A stretch of DNA of 64,000 nt from Cannabis sativa (Eukaryota; Streptophyta; Magnoliopsida; Rosales; Cannabaceae), in the NCBI RefSeq assembly GCF_029168945.1, contig NC_083604.1, positions 38,869,686-38,933,685 of the forward strand, in the 5' to 3' direction. The translations under genes were made by a program, and so were the position numbers. The stretch's first letter is position 1. The number at the start of each line of letters is the position of its first letter. The notes under the pieces were generated by a model. That model saw only the letters and a program-made list of their open reading frames with translations. It was not told the origin of the DNA and did not search any database. Shown piece after piece: positions 20,821 through 31,140 of this stretch.

Positions 20821-22500
20821 CGGACTAGCCATTGCTCGTTTATAGGTTAATGGATCGTCATCAATACCGTCACCTACGACCATATTGATTTCACCATCCA
20901 AGCCATAACGAGCAGGTTTTGTTGAAACTCTCCCACTACGACGAGGTATGGTTGTCTTCTCGAACGAAACTTTAGTAGTAGATTTCTCGCCTTGTTCAAC
21001 TGAGGGAGTGGGATCGTCTTCTTCACGAGTGGAAGAGGACGGAACATTGGAAGGACTTATATCTGATAGCAATTCCTCTAGAACAACTTTACTTTTCGGT
21101 TTGTAGTCTTTAATATAGTTCTCTTCAAGGAAAGTAGCATTTGTAGAAACAAACACTTTATTATCCTTGTGACTATAAAATAGTCCACCCCTAGTCTCTT
21201 TAGAATTTCCAACAAACATGCATACTTCGGTACGTGATTCAAGTTTGCCTTCTTTCTTTCTTAAGACATGAGCAGGGCACCCCCAAATTCTGTAATGGCG
21301 CAAACTAGGTGTTCGACCATTCCAAAGTTCGACGGGTGTCTTAGTGGACCGCTTTAGATGGAACAACATTTAAAATGTCATTTGCCATCCGTATAGCATA
21401 TCCCTGTAAGGACGTAGACGAGTTGAATAACTCAAAGCATAGACCTAACCATTTCCAAAAGAGTGCGATTTCTTCTTTCTCGCAACTCCATTTTGTTGTG
21501 GAGTAGGCGGGGCGAGTGTATTGGGATTCAATTCCAAGTTCAATTAAATGATCTTTGAACTGCATATCCATATATTCTCCACCCCTATCAGTTCGCAAGA
21601 TCTTTAATGATTTACCTAATTGGTTTTGGGCCAAAGCATGAAATTCTTGAAACTTTTCAAACGTTTCAGATTTCTTTTGCATTAGGTAAAGAAAACTATA
21701 TCTAGAGAAATCGTCAATGAAAGTGACAAAATACTCATAACCACCTCGGGCTTTGACATTCAAAGGTCCGCAGACATCGGAATGCACTAACCCTAGAGGG
21801 ATTTTGGCACGCTCTCCCTTTGCAGAGAAAGAACGTTTAGTCATTTTTCCTTCTAGGCAGGACTCGCATACTGGCAGTTCACCTAGGACGACATTTTTTA
21901 ATGGACCGTCTTTGGTGAGCCTATTGAGTCTATCAAAGCCTATATGACCTAAACGTAAATGCCATAGATAAGTTTGATCATCATTATCAATCTCTTTTCT
22001 TTTTAGGTTTCTAGGTCTAGCTACACCGAAAAGTTCACTATTTAGTGAGATTTGAGTACTCGGTCTTAAAACATAAAGCCCTTGTTCCATTATAGCAACA
22101 CATATTTGAAATCCATTACGAGAAATTGAACAATTTGTACTCGAAAAATTCAATATATAAGATTGTGTTTGCAAACATGAGACACTAATCAAGTTTCTAC
22201 TAAAGTTTGGAATAAATAAAACATTTTCTAAAATTAAAAATCTTTGTTGAAACTTGATGCGGGCTTTTCCTCTAGCTTTGACCGATACTAATTCGCCATT
22301 GCCAACTTTAAGCTGTAACTCTCCTGGAAGTAGATTTTCCCAGGTTTCAAGCAACTGCAGTGAAGAACATACATGGTTAGTAGACCCAGAATCAACAATC
22401 CAGATGGATTTGTCGTTCTCTAAAACACATGATTCAAAGACAAAAGCATTACCTTCGTTTGAATTGTTTAGAAGCCTGGGACATCGTTCTTCATGATGAC
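20773..22500 (-). pseudogene. pol: Copia pol of element B: zinc knuckle, protease, integrase
   Basis: From the 5' side: zinc knuckle CSNCNGKGHHEERC, aspartic protease WIVDSGSTNHVC, the GAG-pre-integrase HHCC segment (LWHLRLGHIGF ... CESCLEGK), and the integrase core with catalytic aspartates in VHSDVCGPL and RTDRGGEY. Near 21490 small indels shift the frame exactly where the third catalytic residue (Glu of the usual NGVAE) should be, so the active site is not encoded correctly. A further break near 21360 precedes the C-terminal piece (WGCPAHVL ... RRSGRVSTKPARYGL), which links to RT. Confidence 0.9.
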
Positions 22501-22990
22501 CCTTTCCATTACAATTCGAACATAGAAGATTATGTCTGATAATTGTACTTGAAGAAGCAGTTTTGCTAGATCCTTCATACCTAGTCCTTTTCCTTTGATT
22601 GTTGATTGCAAACCTGTGGGGACCCATTGCAATCAAGTTCCGTTCATGGGCTCGTAATTCTGTTTCGAGCTTGTCCATGTCGGAGGAGTTAGAATTGTTG
22701 ATCATATAAGAGATAACAAATTCATTATACTCCGGAGGAAGACTATTAAGGATAAGTTGGACCCATTGTTCTCTTGATAAATCAATTCCCGCAGATTTGC
22801 CTTTTGGAATTTCAGATTCATCATCAACAGGTGCGAGTTAATGCAACTACCAGGATGCATTTTCACACTATAGAGTTCTTTTGCTAAGATAGTAACTAAG
22901 AGAGGATCGGGGTGTGGGTTATTCATAATGACACTACAACACATCAATAAAACAGAAGTAAGGTTTTGGCTCATAAATTCATACACAATT
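22501..22990 (-). pseudogene. gag: Copia gag of element B, short and frameshifted
   Basis: A gag body fragment (SHLLMMNLKFQKA, then ELRAHERNLIAMGPHRFA) leads into the zinc knuckle. Two reading frames are needed, with a break near 22700-22780. The N-terminal gag domain seen in element A (LNGSNFNKW) is missing, so the 5' part of gag has been lost. The sequence is not close to the gag of element A although LTRs and leaders are related. Confidence 0.75.
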
Positions 22991-25555
22991 TAGAAAATAA
23001 CAAGTAATTACATATGTTATAGAAATACTAAATCTAACATAGTTTATTTTCCAAGGTATTTCAACAAACTGACACAGTGTCCCGTTTAGGCGAGAGTCAA
23101 AGCATCATTCATTGAATAGAGTTGTCAGCTCATCTAAAATGATAAACATTCTAGCAACCTTTTATTCGATCAAGATTTGAATTCCGCGTTGTCCCGTTTA
23201 GGCGAGAGTCAAGGCAATTCTATCTTATGAGCTTCCACCATTGTTTCATAACTTGCAAGTCAAGTATGGTCGCCACCATTAGGGTGATCTATACCATACA
23301 AAACACTTACAAACTACTTATCATGCGAGGTTAAACGGTGCGAAATTGCTAATGAACGTTCCTCCATTAGGGAGGATTACTCACTAAAACAAACACGGTG
23401 TAAAACCCACAATGGAGATCGAATGTCTCTTGATTAAAAGCTCATTATTTAAAAAAATATATATATGTATTTTGTATAATCATAATATTCGATATTATAA
23501 TAATGAAAAATTACAAATTAAAGTTGGTTTAATTAAAATCAACTTTAATTAATTTTCAATTATTATTTAAATTTGAAAAATAAATTCAAATAAATATCGA
23601 ATAAGTTCCATAATATAATAATGAAAAATTAAAAATCAAAATTGATTTAAATAAAAAATCAACTTTAATTAATTTTCAATTATTAATTAAATTCAAAAAT
23701 TTGAATTTTAAATGGAACAAATTTGAAAATATCTTGTTTAAGTTGTTTTAGAAAGAATCTAAAAAATCAACTTAAATATCTTTCAAATCAGATTTAATTA
23801 AATTCAAAATTAAGTTGTAACCACTTAATTTTGTAGATATTTTAAGTTAAATATTCAAAAAAGATATTAACTTAAAAATATCTAAGATATTCCATTTTAA
23901 GTTAATATTTGAAAAATATCAACTTAAAAAATATCTAAAGAATCTTAATAACCAATTCCTAAAATTCCTCAACTTAATTTAAAATTTTGAATTCAAAAGA
24001 TATTCAGATTTAAGTTGGTTAGTTATGTATAACTAAATATCAACTTAAATAGGAATATTTAATGAAAAATTTAAAATAAGTTCCAGAAAGAATCTAGATG
24101 GTTATAATTCTATATTTAATTAAATACAAGAAAATACATATAGTTTAGCTTAGAATATTAAATTCTTTAAACTATGATTTTCTAAATTAATTTCAAAATA
24201 AATGAAATTAATTATGTTGCTAATTCAATTTTAATTAGGTTAAACTAGTGTAATTAACCCTAGTACAGTCATTCAAATCAGGCAAATGGGCCTTCACAAT
24301 TGGGGTAGTTTGTGTGAGGGGGTGCTGGGTTCAGTATGTCGTACCCACTTCTATGGCTCCCAACTCTCACACAAGGCCCAAAAGAGAGGAATTTAACCTT
24401 AATAAGAACAACTGTTATTAATTGAATAGGCCCAAAAACTAAATGGGCCTAAATAAATCCTATCAATAATTATGATAATTTATTTTAGCAACATTAACCT
24501 ATATGCATCTATAATAAAATTAAACACATAGGCTCACACAGGCACACTTTGGATGGGTCCTATCATGTTGCTAGGTCATACACAGATGAAAGAAGATTGT
24601 AAATTATACCTGTTACAAATTATTATCTTGACCAAGGGAGCCATCAGATCATTAGATCTGGCAAAAGGTAACCATGGCTATTTGCAATCAAGTAATAATA
24701 GGTTTTGAAAACTTACACATAAGTTAAAACACATACTCCTGCAACGGGGTTAATGGATAGTTGGAAGTAGGTTTTTTTTTTTTTTTTTTTTTTTATTTTA
24801 ATAAATTTCGAATAAATAAATAATTAAATAAAAATTTAATATTAAAAAAAAAATTTCGGAATTAAAAAATAAATTTCGAAAATTTAAAAAAATTTAAAAA
24901 AAAAATTAAACCTACTTTTTATCTTATATCTATTTAAAATTACATGATTATAATTATCTTATTTTAAATAAGGTCAAAATATCTTTTAAAATATTTATAA
25001 AAACTGACCTTAAATTTAAAAAAAATAAAATATAATCAAATTTAAAAATAAGATAGGTTTTTAAGCAAAAAGATAAATACTAATCCTATTCGAATTCAAA
25101 TTACACTAATATCTTGAATTAATTTAAAAAAAATAAAATTAATTCAAAATGATAATTAGAATTGAATTAGGAATAGTATTAGTATATATACAAAACCATA
25201 CAAAAATTTGGAAGTTAATTCCATGAAAAGGTATGAAAAATTGAAGAAAAAGGGAAAAAACCGAAACTGTACGGACAGTTCTGCGATCGCAGAAAATTTC
25301 AGCACAGCCCCGATTTTGTCAAATCTTCAAAAAATCATAACTAATTCAAATAAAATCCAAATTGAGTTCTGTAAAAGGCTAACTTGCTTAATTTTTTCCA
25401 TACTATCCAATAAGAATCGAAATCAGAATTATTTATCACGAAAATTTAACAAACATCAATCATTCATCAAATAACACTCAATACAACATGATACCATCCA
25501 AAGAACATACAAACAATCGTTTTAAAGTCCAAATTTCATGTAAGTAAATCAATTA
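22991..25555 (-). other. Leader region of copia element B
   Basis: Non-coding AT-rich leader between primer site and gag, about 2.5 kb. It holds the conserved block with two copies of TGTCCCGTTTAGGCGAGAG (23078 and 23190) and a T/A-rich part around 24770-24910. It aligns with 1-1640 (opposite strand) and 55990-59530. Confidence 0.8.
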
Positions 25556-25572
25556 CCATGGCTCTGAGGCCA
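25556..25572 (-). other. Putative primer binding site of element B
   Basis: Minus-strand TGGCCTCAGAGCCATGG starts two bases after the 5' LTR. It resembles the initiator-methionine tRNA site of many plant copia elements (TGGTATCAGAGCC) but differs at two adjacent positions. Element C has the same variant. Confidence 0.6.
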
Positions 25573-25574
25573 GT

Positions 25575-27466
25575 TGTTGGATATTATTTTACCAGGATCT
25601 TAGATCTACTCACAAGTATGTTTATTAACATCCTAAATATGAACTTTCTAAAACGATAAATTAAACACATATAAAGTTTAAGAAACCTTACATTGGGTGC
25701 AGCGGAATTATAATGACTCCTTCCGTTCAGATCTCTAACCCTTGATTCCTTTCTGTAGCAGAGTATTATCAAGATCTGAACCTGGATCTTCTTCTCTGAA
25801 TTCTTGATGCTGAATCTCCTTTGCTGTTGATCTTTCTTCACAATCTTCCTCACTATGATTGAGGTATGGCTTGATGTGTGTGGGCACTACTCTAATCACT
25901 AAGAGAGGTTCGAAATTTTGAGGAAGAAAAGAGAGAGAGAGTGGCGGCTAGAGAAGAGAGTGGAGGCTCAGGTTTTTCTGATTCAGAAAGTGTAATTTTC
26001 CTGAAGCCTTCACTATCTATTTATAGCATTCCTTCTAGGGTTTGACTTGAATTATATGGCATTAAAATAATGAAAAAATCATTTAAAAAAGATAACATAA
26101 GTGGCCGGCCCTAGGCTAGGTGGACTGGGCCTTGATTTTTGCAATTTTGCAATTTTACCACTTTTGTATCTGATTTTCTCAAAAATGCCAATTTCCTAAT
26201 TCAATCATTTAAATGCCAATTCTAACTATTTAATAACTATAAATAATTATTAAATAATATTGTCATTTATCATATTTATTAATTGCACCATACAAAGTAT
26301 CACAATTAACAAATATGCCCCTGTTAACTCTTTCTTTACAATTTCGCCCTTACTTAGTGAAAATTTCACAAATAGACATAGTCTAATTTGTGAATTATAA
26401 TTGATTAATCAAAACCAATTACATGAGTCTTACAAGCAATATTATCTCAACTAGTGGGGGGACCATGGGTCTATATAACTGAGCTTCCAATAAGTAGATC
26501 AAGAATTTAGCACTAAAATTCACTAACTTATTAATTCTTCGTTGAATCCACGCATAGAACTTAGAATTGCACTCTCAGTATATAGAATGCTCTATATGTT
26601 CCACCATATAGACACATCATTAGTTATCCATTGTTATAATCCTAATTTGATCAATGATCCTCTATATGAATGATCTACATAGTAAAGGGATTAAATTACC
26701 GTAACACCCTACCATGTATTTTATCCTTAAAACACTTGACCCCGTATAAATGATATTTCAGCTTATGTGAAATGAGATCTCCACCATTTATTTTCGTTTG
26801 GCCAAGCTCGAAGGAAATCATCCTTTGCTTACTATTTGCCAGATAGAAGCTATAGATTCCATGTTTATGCTAGCGCTCCCACTCAATTGCACTACCGTGT
26901 TCCCAAAATGTACGTATCACCCTGACCTAAAAGTAGGCTTAACTAACAAATCAAAGAACACGAATAGCCTTTCAAGATTGAGCCTAATCATAACAGGATT
27001 AAGATCATTTGATCTAGGATCAACTTGGCGATATTGACTTGAATAGATTTTACGGTAACTTTAATTAAATCTAATTCAAAGTTCAATATCGGTCCCTTCC
27101 GATGCATACTCCATGCATCCAACCTGAGCTTTACTTTAACCAATGTTCTGGAAAGAACATAGTATTTCTCCAAATACAAGTAAACTCTTGTTGTAGATTA
27201 TCATATCAGTAAAACCCTGTGTCTGATAAATCTAGGAAACTTTATTCACATAGTCATGTTTACTTTCCAATGTGATGACAGCACAATAAACATGATCAAG
27301 TATGTGAAAAGGGTTTAAGATGAATTTATAAATCAATTAGACAAGCAATTGATAAAGTGAGCCAAAACATACACAAATGAATGAAAAATACTTCTGTTTC
27401 TTTATTGATGTTGAATAAAATAGATTACATTGAAACGGAGTTTTATTTAGGGCATAAAACCTAACA
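25575..27466 (-). repeat. 5' LTR of copia element B (1892 bp)
   Basis: TG...CA ends, next to the primer site on its left and the GTACC duplication on its right. It would drive transcription leftward on the minus strand. Confidence 0.93.
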
Positions 27467-28873
27467 GTACCCTGATATCCCGGTGGGATAGTATCCTCCA
27501 TATGCCACTATCTGGGCCTCTTCAAGGTTGATATATTTTTGGACTCTCTTCTGGAAGTCCTGAAGGTTAGCAGCCCCCTCTTGTTGTACTTCGTTCCAGA
27601 AGGGAGTTCCTGTACGGATGCCTGCCTGGAGAAGCGCAAGCTGTTGTCCGTCATCAACTTTCTTAGTCTTCGAGGCTTCCTCTCGGAACCTCTTTATATA
27701 ATTTTTCAAGGTCTCGGTGGGCAGTTGCTTGATGTTAGTCAAGGCATTGACCTCCAAGTTGACCTTTCTTGTGGCGACAAACTGTCTCCGGAAGTTGGTC
27801 TGTAACTTGTTCCAACAGCCCACAGATCCTGGTTCCAGCTTCTTGAACCATTCCTGCGCAGACCCACTTAAAGTAAGCGGGAAGCACAGGCATTTTCCGT
27901 CATTGCTCACTCTCATGACCGTCATGACACGGTTAAACAGCGACAAGTGGTCGCTTGGATCGGAGTTCCTGGTATAAGCTGCCATTTCGGGCGTCTTAAA
28001 GTTCTTGGGGAGCTCGGCCTCCATGATGTGCTTAGCACATGGCTCCCGGTCCTCGCAGTCTGAGTCGGAGTCATCCCCTTTTTGTCTTTGGGAGACTCGG
28101 GCAATGTCTTTTCGAAGTATGGCGAGTTCCGCCATAATTCCTTCATTCAGCGTACCCGTGGAGACCGCGGGCCTGTATCTTTTTTGGTCAAGGTGATCCC
28201 GGAGGTCACCTTGATTCCCATTGATTTGATTTCTCAAATCAATGGGAGGACATCTCTGTCCTCTACTTCCTCTACCTCCGGGCTCCTGGTGCACGGAAAC
28301 GCTTTTCCGGTCCTCTCGATCCTGAGGGCCAAGACTCCCTTTTTAGAGCTTGCCCCTCTGCAGACCTTTCCCTTTAGGGAAATCTGAGCGGACCTTTCAC
28401 GGATCCTGCGCCTTTTTCTTTCGCCCAGGGGTAGAGGTAGGGTTTTTCTTTTGATTCCCTTTAGCAGGATACCTTATGGGGCTAGGCTCCCTAGACTTTT
28501 GTTGTTGGGTACTAGGCGAGGATTCCTCTGGTTCCTTGCCGAGTCCAGCAGCCATTGCCTTGGGATGCACGTGGATGCCAGCCGCCTCCATGGCCTTTTG
28601 CATGACCAGCATCACTTCTTGCATTTTTTGGTTTTGTGCTTTTTGGGCTTCGATCTCGGCTTCGTGATCGATAGCTTTTTGCCTGAGAAGCACCAACTCT
28701 GAGTAGCTACCTTCATCGTAGGCATACTCATCGAGGTTTCCCTCGTAGTCATCATCTGGAATTCCTTCTTCTTCCTCAGAACCCTCAGTTGCTCTTGAGG
28801 CTACATCTTCCTCATTTGGATCTTGAGCATCTTCTAGTGGGCGAGGTTGACGAGTACTTCTAGTCTCCACCAT
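27467..28873 (-). pseudogene. gag: Gypsy gag, N-terminal part (upstream of the copia insertion)
   Basis: Starts at ATG 28873 (MVETRSTRQPRPLED), the first Met after the primer site. An acidic segment and a coiled stretch follow, then the retrotransposon gag core (FPLTLSGSAQEWFKKLEPG, LQTNFRRQFVATR, LKNYIKRFREEASK). The frame stays open into the copia insertion at 27471 apart from two in-frame stops: TGA at 28397-28399 and TAA at 28343-28345. Both are explained by single C-to-T changes of CGA and CAA. Gag would form the particle shell. Confidence 0.85.
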
Positions 28874-28913
28874 TCTTGTGAAGTGAAGTGTATGTTTGCA
28901 GTAGCTTTCTTCA

Positions 28914-28932
28914 GCTCTCAATGAAAGCACCA
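28914..28932 (-). other. Putative primer binding site of the gypsy element
   Basis: Minus-strand TGGTGCTTTCATTGAGAGC begins three bases after the 5' LTR. It starts with TGG as expected for pairing with a tRNA CCA end. I cannot name the tRNA with confidence. Confidence 0.6.
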
Positions 28933-28935
28933 AAA

Positions 28936-29720
28936 TGTTGACCGAGGTTTTCGGCAACCAATAAAATATTATAAGATTATAGAGCTGTAAGAAAATTAGA
29001 GAAGGATTTTTACGTGGTTGGGGCGTTAATGAGCCTTAGTCCACGAGTCTATCTTATTTATGGATGTATTTAATACAGAGAATGAATTTGGTGAGTGTTT
29101 CACTCTTATAAATACAGAGAATGTTCTTGGTGAGTGTTTACTCTTCTTGCTCTTGTGCAAACCAAGATTCTCGACCCCATTTAATGAGCTTTGAGGGGGT
29201 ATTTATAGTGTTTTTGGTGGGGGATCCCCAGAACTATTGTACAAGTGTATCTGTAAGTATCCATAAAGTTGGGCATTCCCAATGAATATACCATGAGCAA
29301 TGCATGGTCAAATCCCTAGGTGTTGTAGGGCTTTTATGTGGAATGTCCTTATTGTCTTTTGACTGATGTGACTCTTCACAGTGTAGCCGTCGATAGACTT
29401 AAATGATCATTACTTTGTAGCTGCAGGTTGGGGGTTGTGCCGTCAGACTTTATTGCGTGTAGCAGTCCCAACACGCTTCCTCCCATGCGGCATTAAATGC
29501 GACTTGATTGCTCAGGGGAAGCCTGACACCTCGCGGAGATGCCTTAGCGTTACTTGGGCTTTTGGGAGCATATGGGGCTCCCTATGCCTTCTCCGGGGGG
29601 CATGTCCCGGATGCTGCCTTATTACATAAAGACTTAGCAAATAGTTTGAATGCTAAGTTGTTTGATCTACGCGTCCTTGTCTGGTTGGTCCACATATATT
29701 GGGCAAAATCAGGGGCAACA
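28936..29720 (-). repeat. 5' LTR of the gypsy element (785 bp)
   Basis: Same ends and length as 7552-8336 with about 13 substitutions. The GTATA duplication follows at 29721-29725. Confidence 0.93.
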
Positions 29721-29732
29721 GTATATAGGTTA

Positions 29733-31140
29733 TGTTTTTTTTTTTTTTGTTTAGAGAAAGACAATTATATTAATTTAGATAAAATTACATATATAGTGAT
29801 AAGTGGAGATAGAAATTCCTCCAACCAATAACAATCAATATCTACCGTAAGAGCAAATTTAGCCAAATTGGGCATAAGTATTAACAAATATAAAAACACG
29901 AGTGATTTGTGCTCGTGGAAAATAGGCCACATGAAAAGATTGCAATCCTTAAATCACCAGGAGTGAATTAGTTTCAATATAATCCGCTAACAAATTGAGT
30001 GATAGGAGCCATTGCAGACTTAAAGACAAGGGTACTGCTTCCATTTCTTCAAATTTAAAACAGTCCTGAAGAGGCTTAAATAAAGTTGCAACAATAGAAC
30101 TAGAAGATTCTCTTAAGAGTCCACCAACACCAACAACACTTTTAGATTTGTCAATAGCAGCATCTGTGTTAAGTTTGAGTCTTTTGGAAGGTGGATCTAA
30201 CTATTTGGGCTTTGAAGTAGGACGAGAAGGAGCACTTGAAGCGTTGTTATTGGTGGATGTGTCTTAGGCCTTTGAGTAGAAGCACAAGCAGCTTGATATT
30301 CATGCAGATTTGATGTCGCAAATAGTAAAACTATATCAGCTTTTTTTGCATTTTTTCCATGGAATTCAGCATTTCTTTCATACCAAATGCACCAGTAAAG
30401 GACAATAAATTGATTAAAATGTGTAGTTGAAAGGCTTGCTGAGAGATGTAGAAGGAAATCTTCACAAGTGGTCAAACAAGTTTAAAATCAATTTGTAATT
30501 TCAAGAGACGCCACACTTCCTTTGCTCTTTTGCAGAAAAATAATACATGATTAATTATTTAGTATGAGATTTGCAGAGATGACATAGAGAGTCAGCAGCA
30601 ATATGTCTTCGATGTAGCTCAACATCAATTGGTAGTGCCATGTGAAAAATTTTCCATACAAAAATACGAATCTTTGATGGAAGATTCAACTTTCAAAAAG
30701 TTATCCACCAATGTTCTGTTGATGTAGAGCTACATGTATCCTCCTGTTCAGCAAGACTTACTACAAAGTGATAGCCCGATTTTACAGTGTAGCATCCTGT
30801 GAATGAATTGTGCCATATCATTGTATCATCTGATGGAGAAATATTCAGTGGGATGCTAAGAATTCTGTCAACATCAATTTGACAAAAATTTGATGCTAAG
30901 AATTCTGTCAACATCAACTTGACAAAAATTTGATTGTAAGACCACCAAATCCCATTGCCTATTATGGTTTATTAAATTAGCAACTACCAAACTTGATATA
31001 GAACCTTTAAATAAAAAAGGTGTAAAGCAAGTGTGCCCTGGGATCCAAGGGTTAGATTTGTAGCTGATATTATAACCTGTTCCTACTCTCCATCTACCCC
31101 TTAAGCAATAACTCTTTATTCTAAACTCTTTACCCTTAAG
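29733..31140 (-). pseudogene. LINE remnant: C-terminal ORF2 part (zf-RVT and RNase H) with poly(A) tail
   Basis: Minus-strand relic of a plant L1-type LINE. Reading from 31140 leftward it shows the post-RT region (RWRVGTG, NPWIPGH, NRQWDL), the zinc-binding RT-associated segment (IPLNISP, DDTMIWHNSFTGCYTVKSGYHF), a WYERNAEFHGK stretch, and an RNase H-like end (KLNTDAAIDKSK) near 30180. A 14-base T run at about 29735-29748 is its poly(A) tail. Frameshifts, stops and a 40 bp direct repeat (30852-30931) show it is dead. Reverse transcriptase proper and the endonuclease are absent, so it is 5' truncated. Confidence 0.8.

Larger units (their letters stand above)
17363..27466 (-). mobile_element. 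Ty1/copia element B (10,104 bp), nested in the gypsy gag
   Basis: Complete in outline: LTRs at 17363-19251 and 25575-27466, polypurine tract 19252-19266, primer site about 25556-25572, and a long AT-rich leader (about 23040-25555). Gag, protease, integrase, RT and RNase H follow in copia order on the minus strand. Bounded by GTACC duplications. The LTRs differ at roughly ten positions in 1.9 kb by eye, fewer per base than the gypsy LTRs, in line with its later arrival. The coding region has several frameshifts, so it is not autonomous as it stands. The lineage within copia (Angela or TAR are candidates from size) is uncertain. Confidence 0.93.
7552..29720 (-). mobile_element. Ty3/gypsy Tat-like retrotransposon, about 12 kb without its nested insertion
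   Basis: Flanked by two 785 bp LTRs and by the direct repeat GTATA at 7547-7551 and 29721-29725. Coding order on the minus strand is gag, protease, reverse transcriptase, RNase H, integrase, the Ty3/gypsy order. Large size, a second RNase H-like domain after RT, and an accessory gene in antisense orientation near the 3' LTR point to the Tat lineage. Copia element B interrupts gag. Without that insert (10,109 bp with its duplication) the length is about 12,060 bp. The LTRs differ at about 13 of 785 positions by my hand count (about 1.7%), so the insertion is fairly recent, but pol holds several stop codons and the copy cannot be autonomous. Confidence 0.93.
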
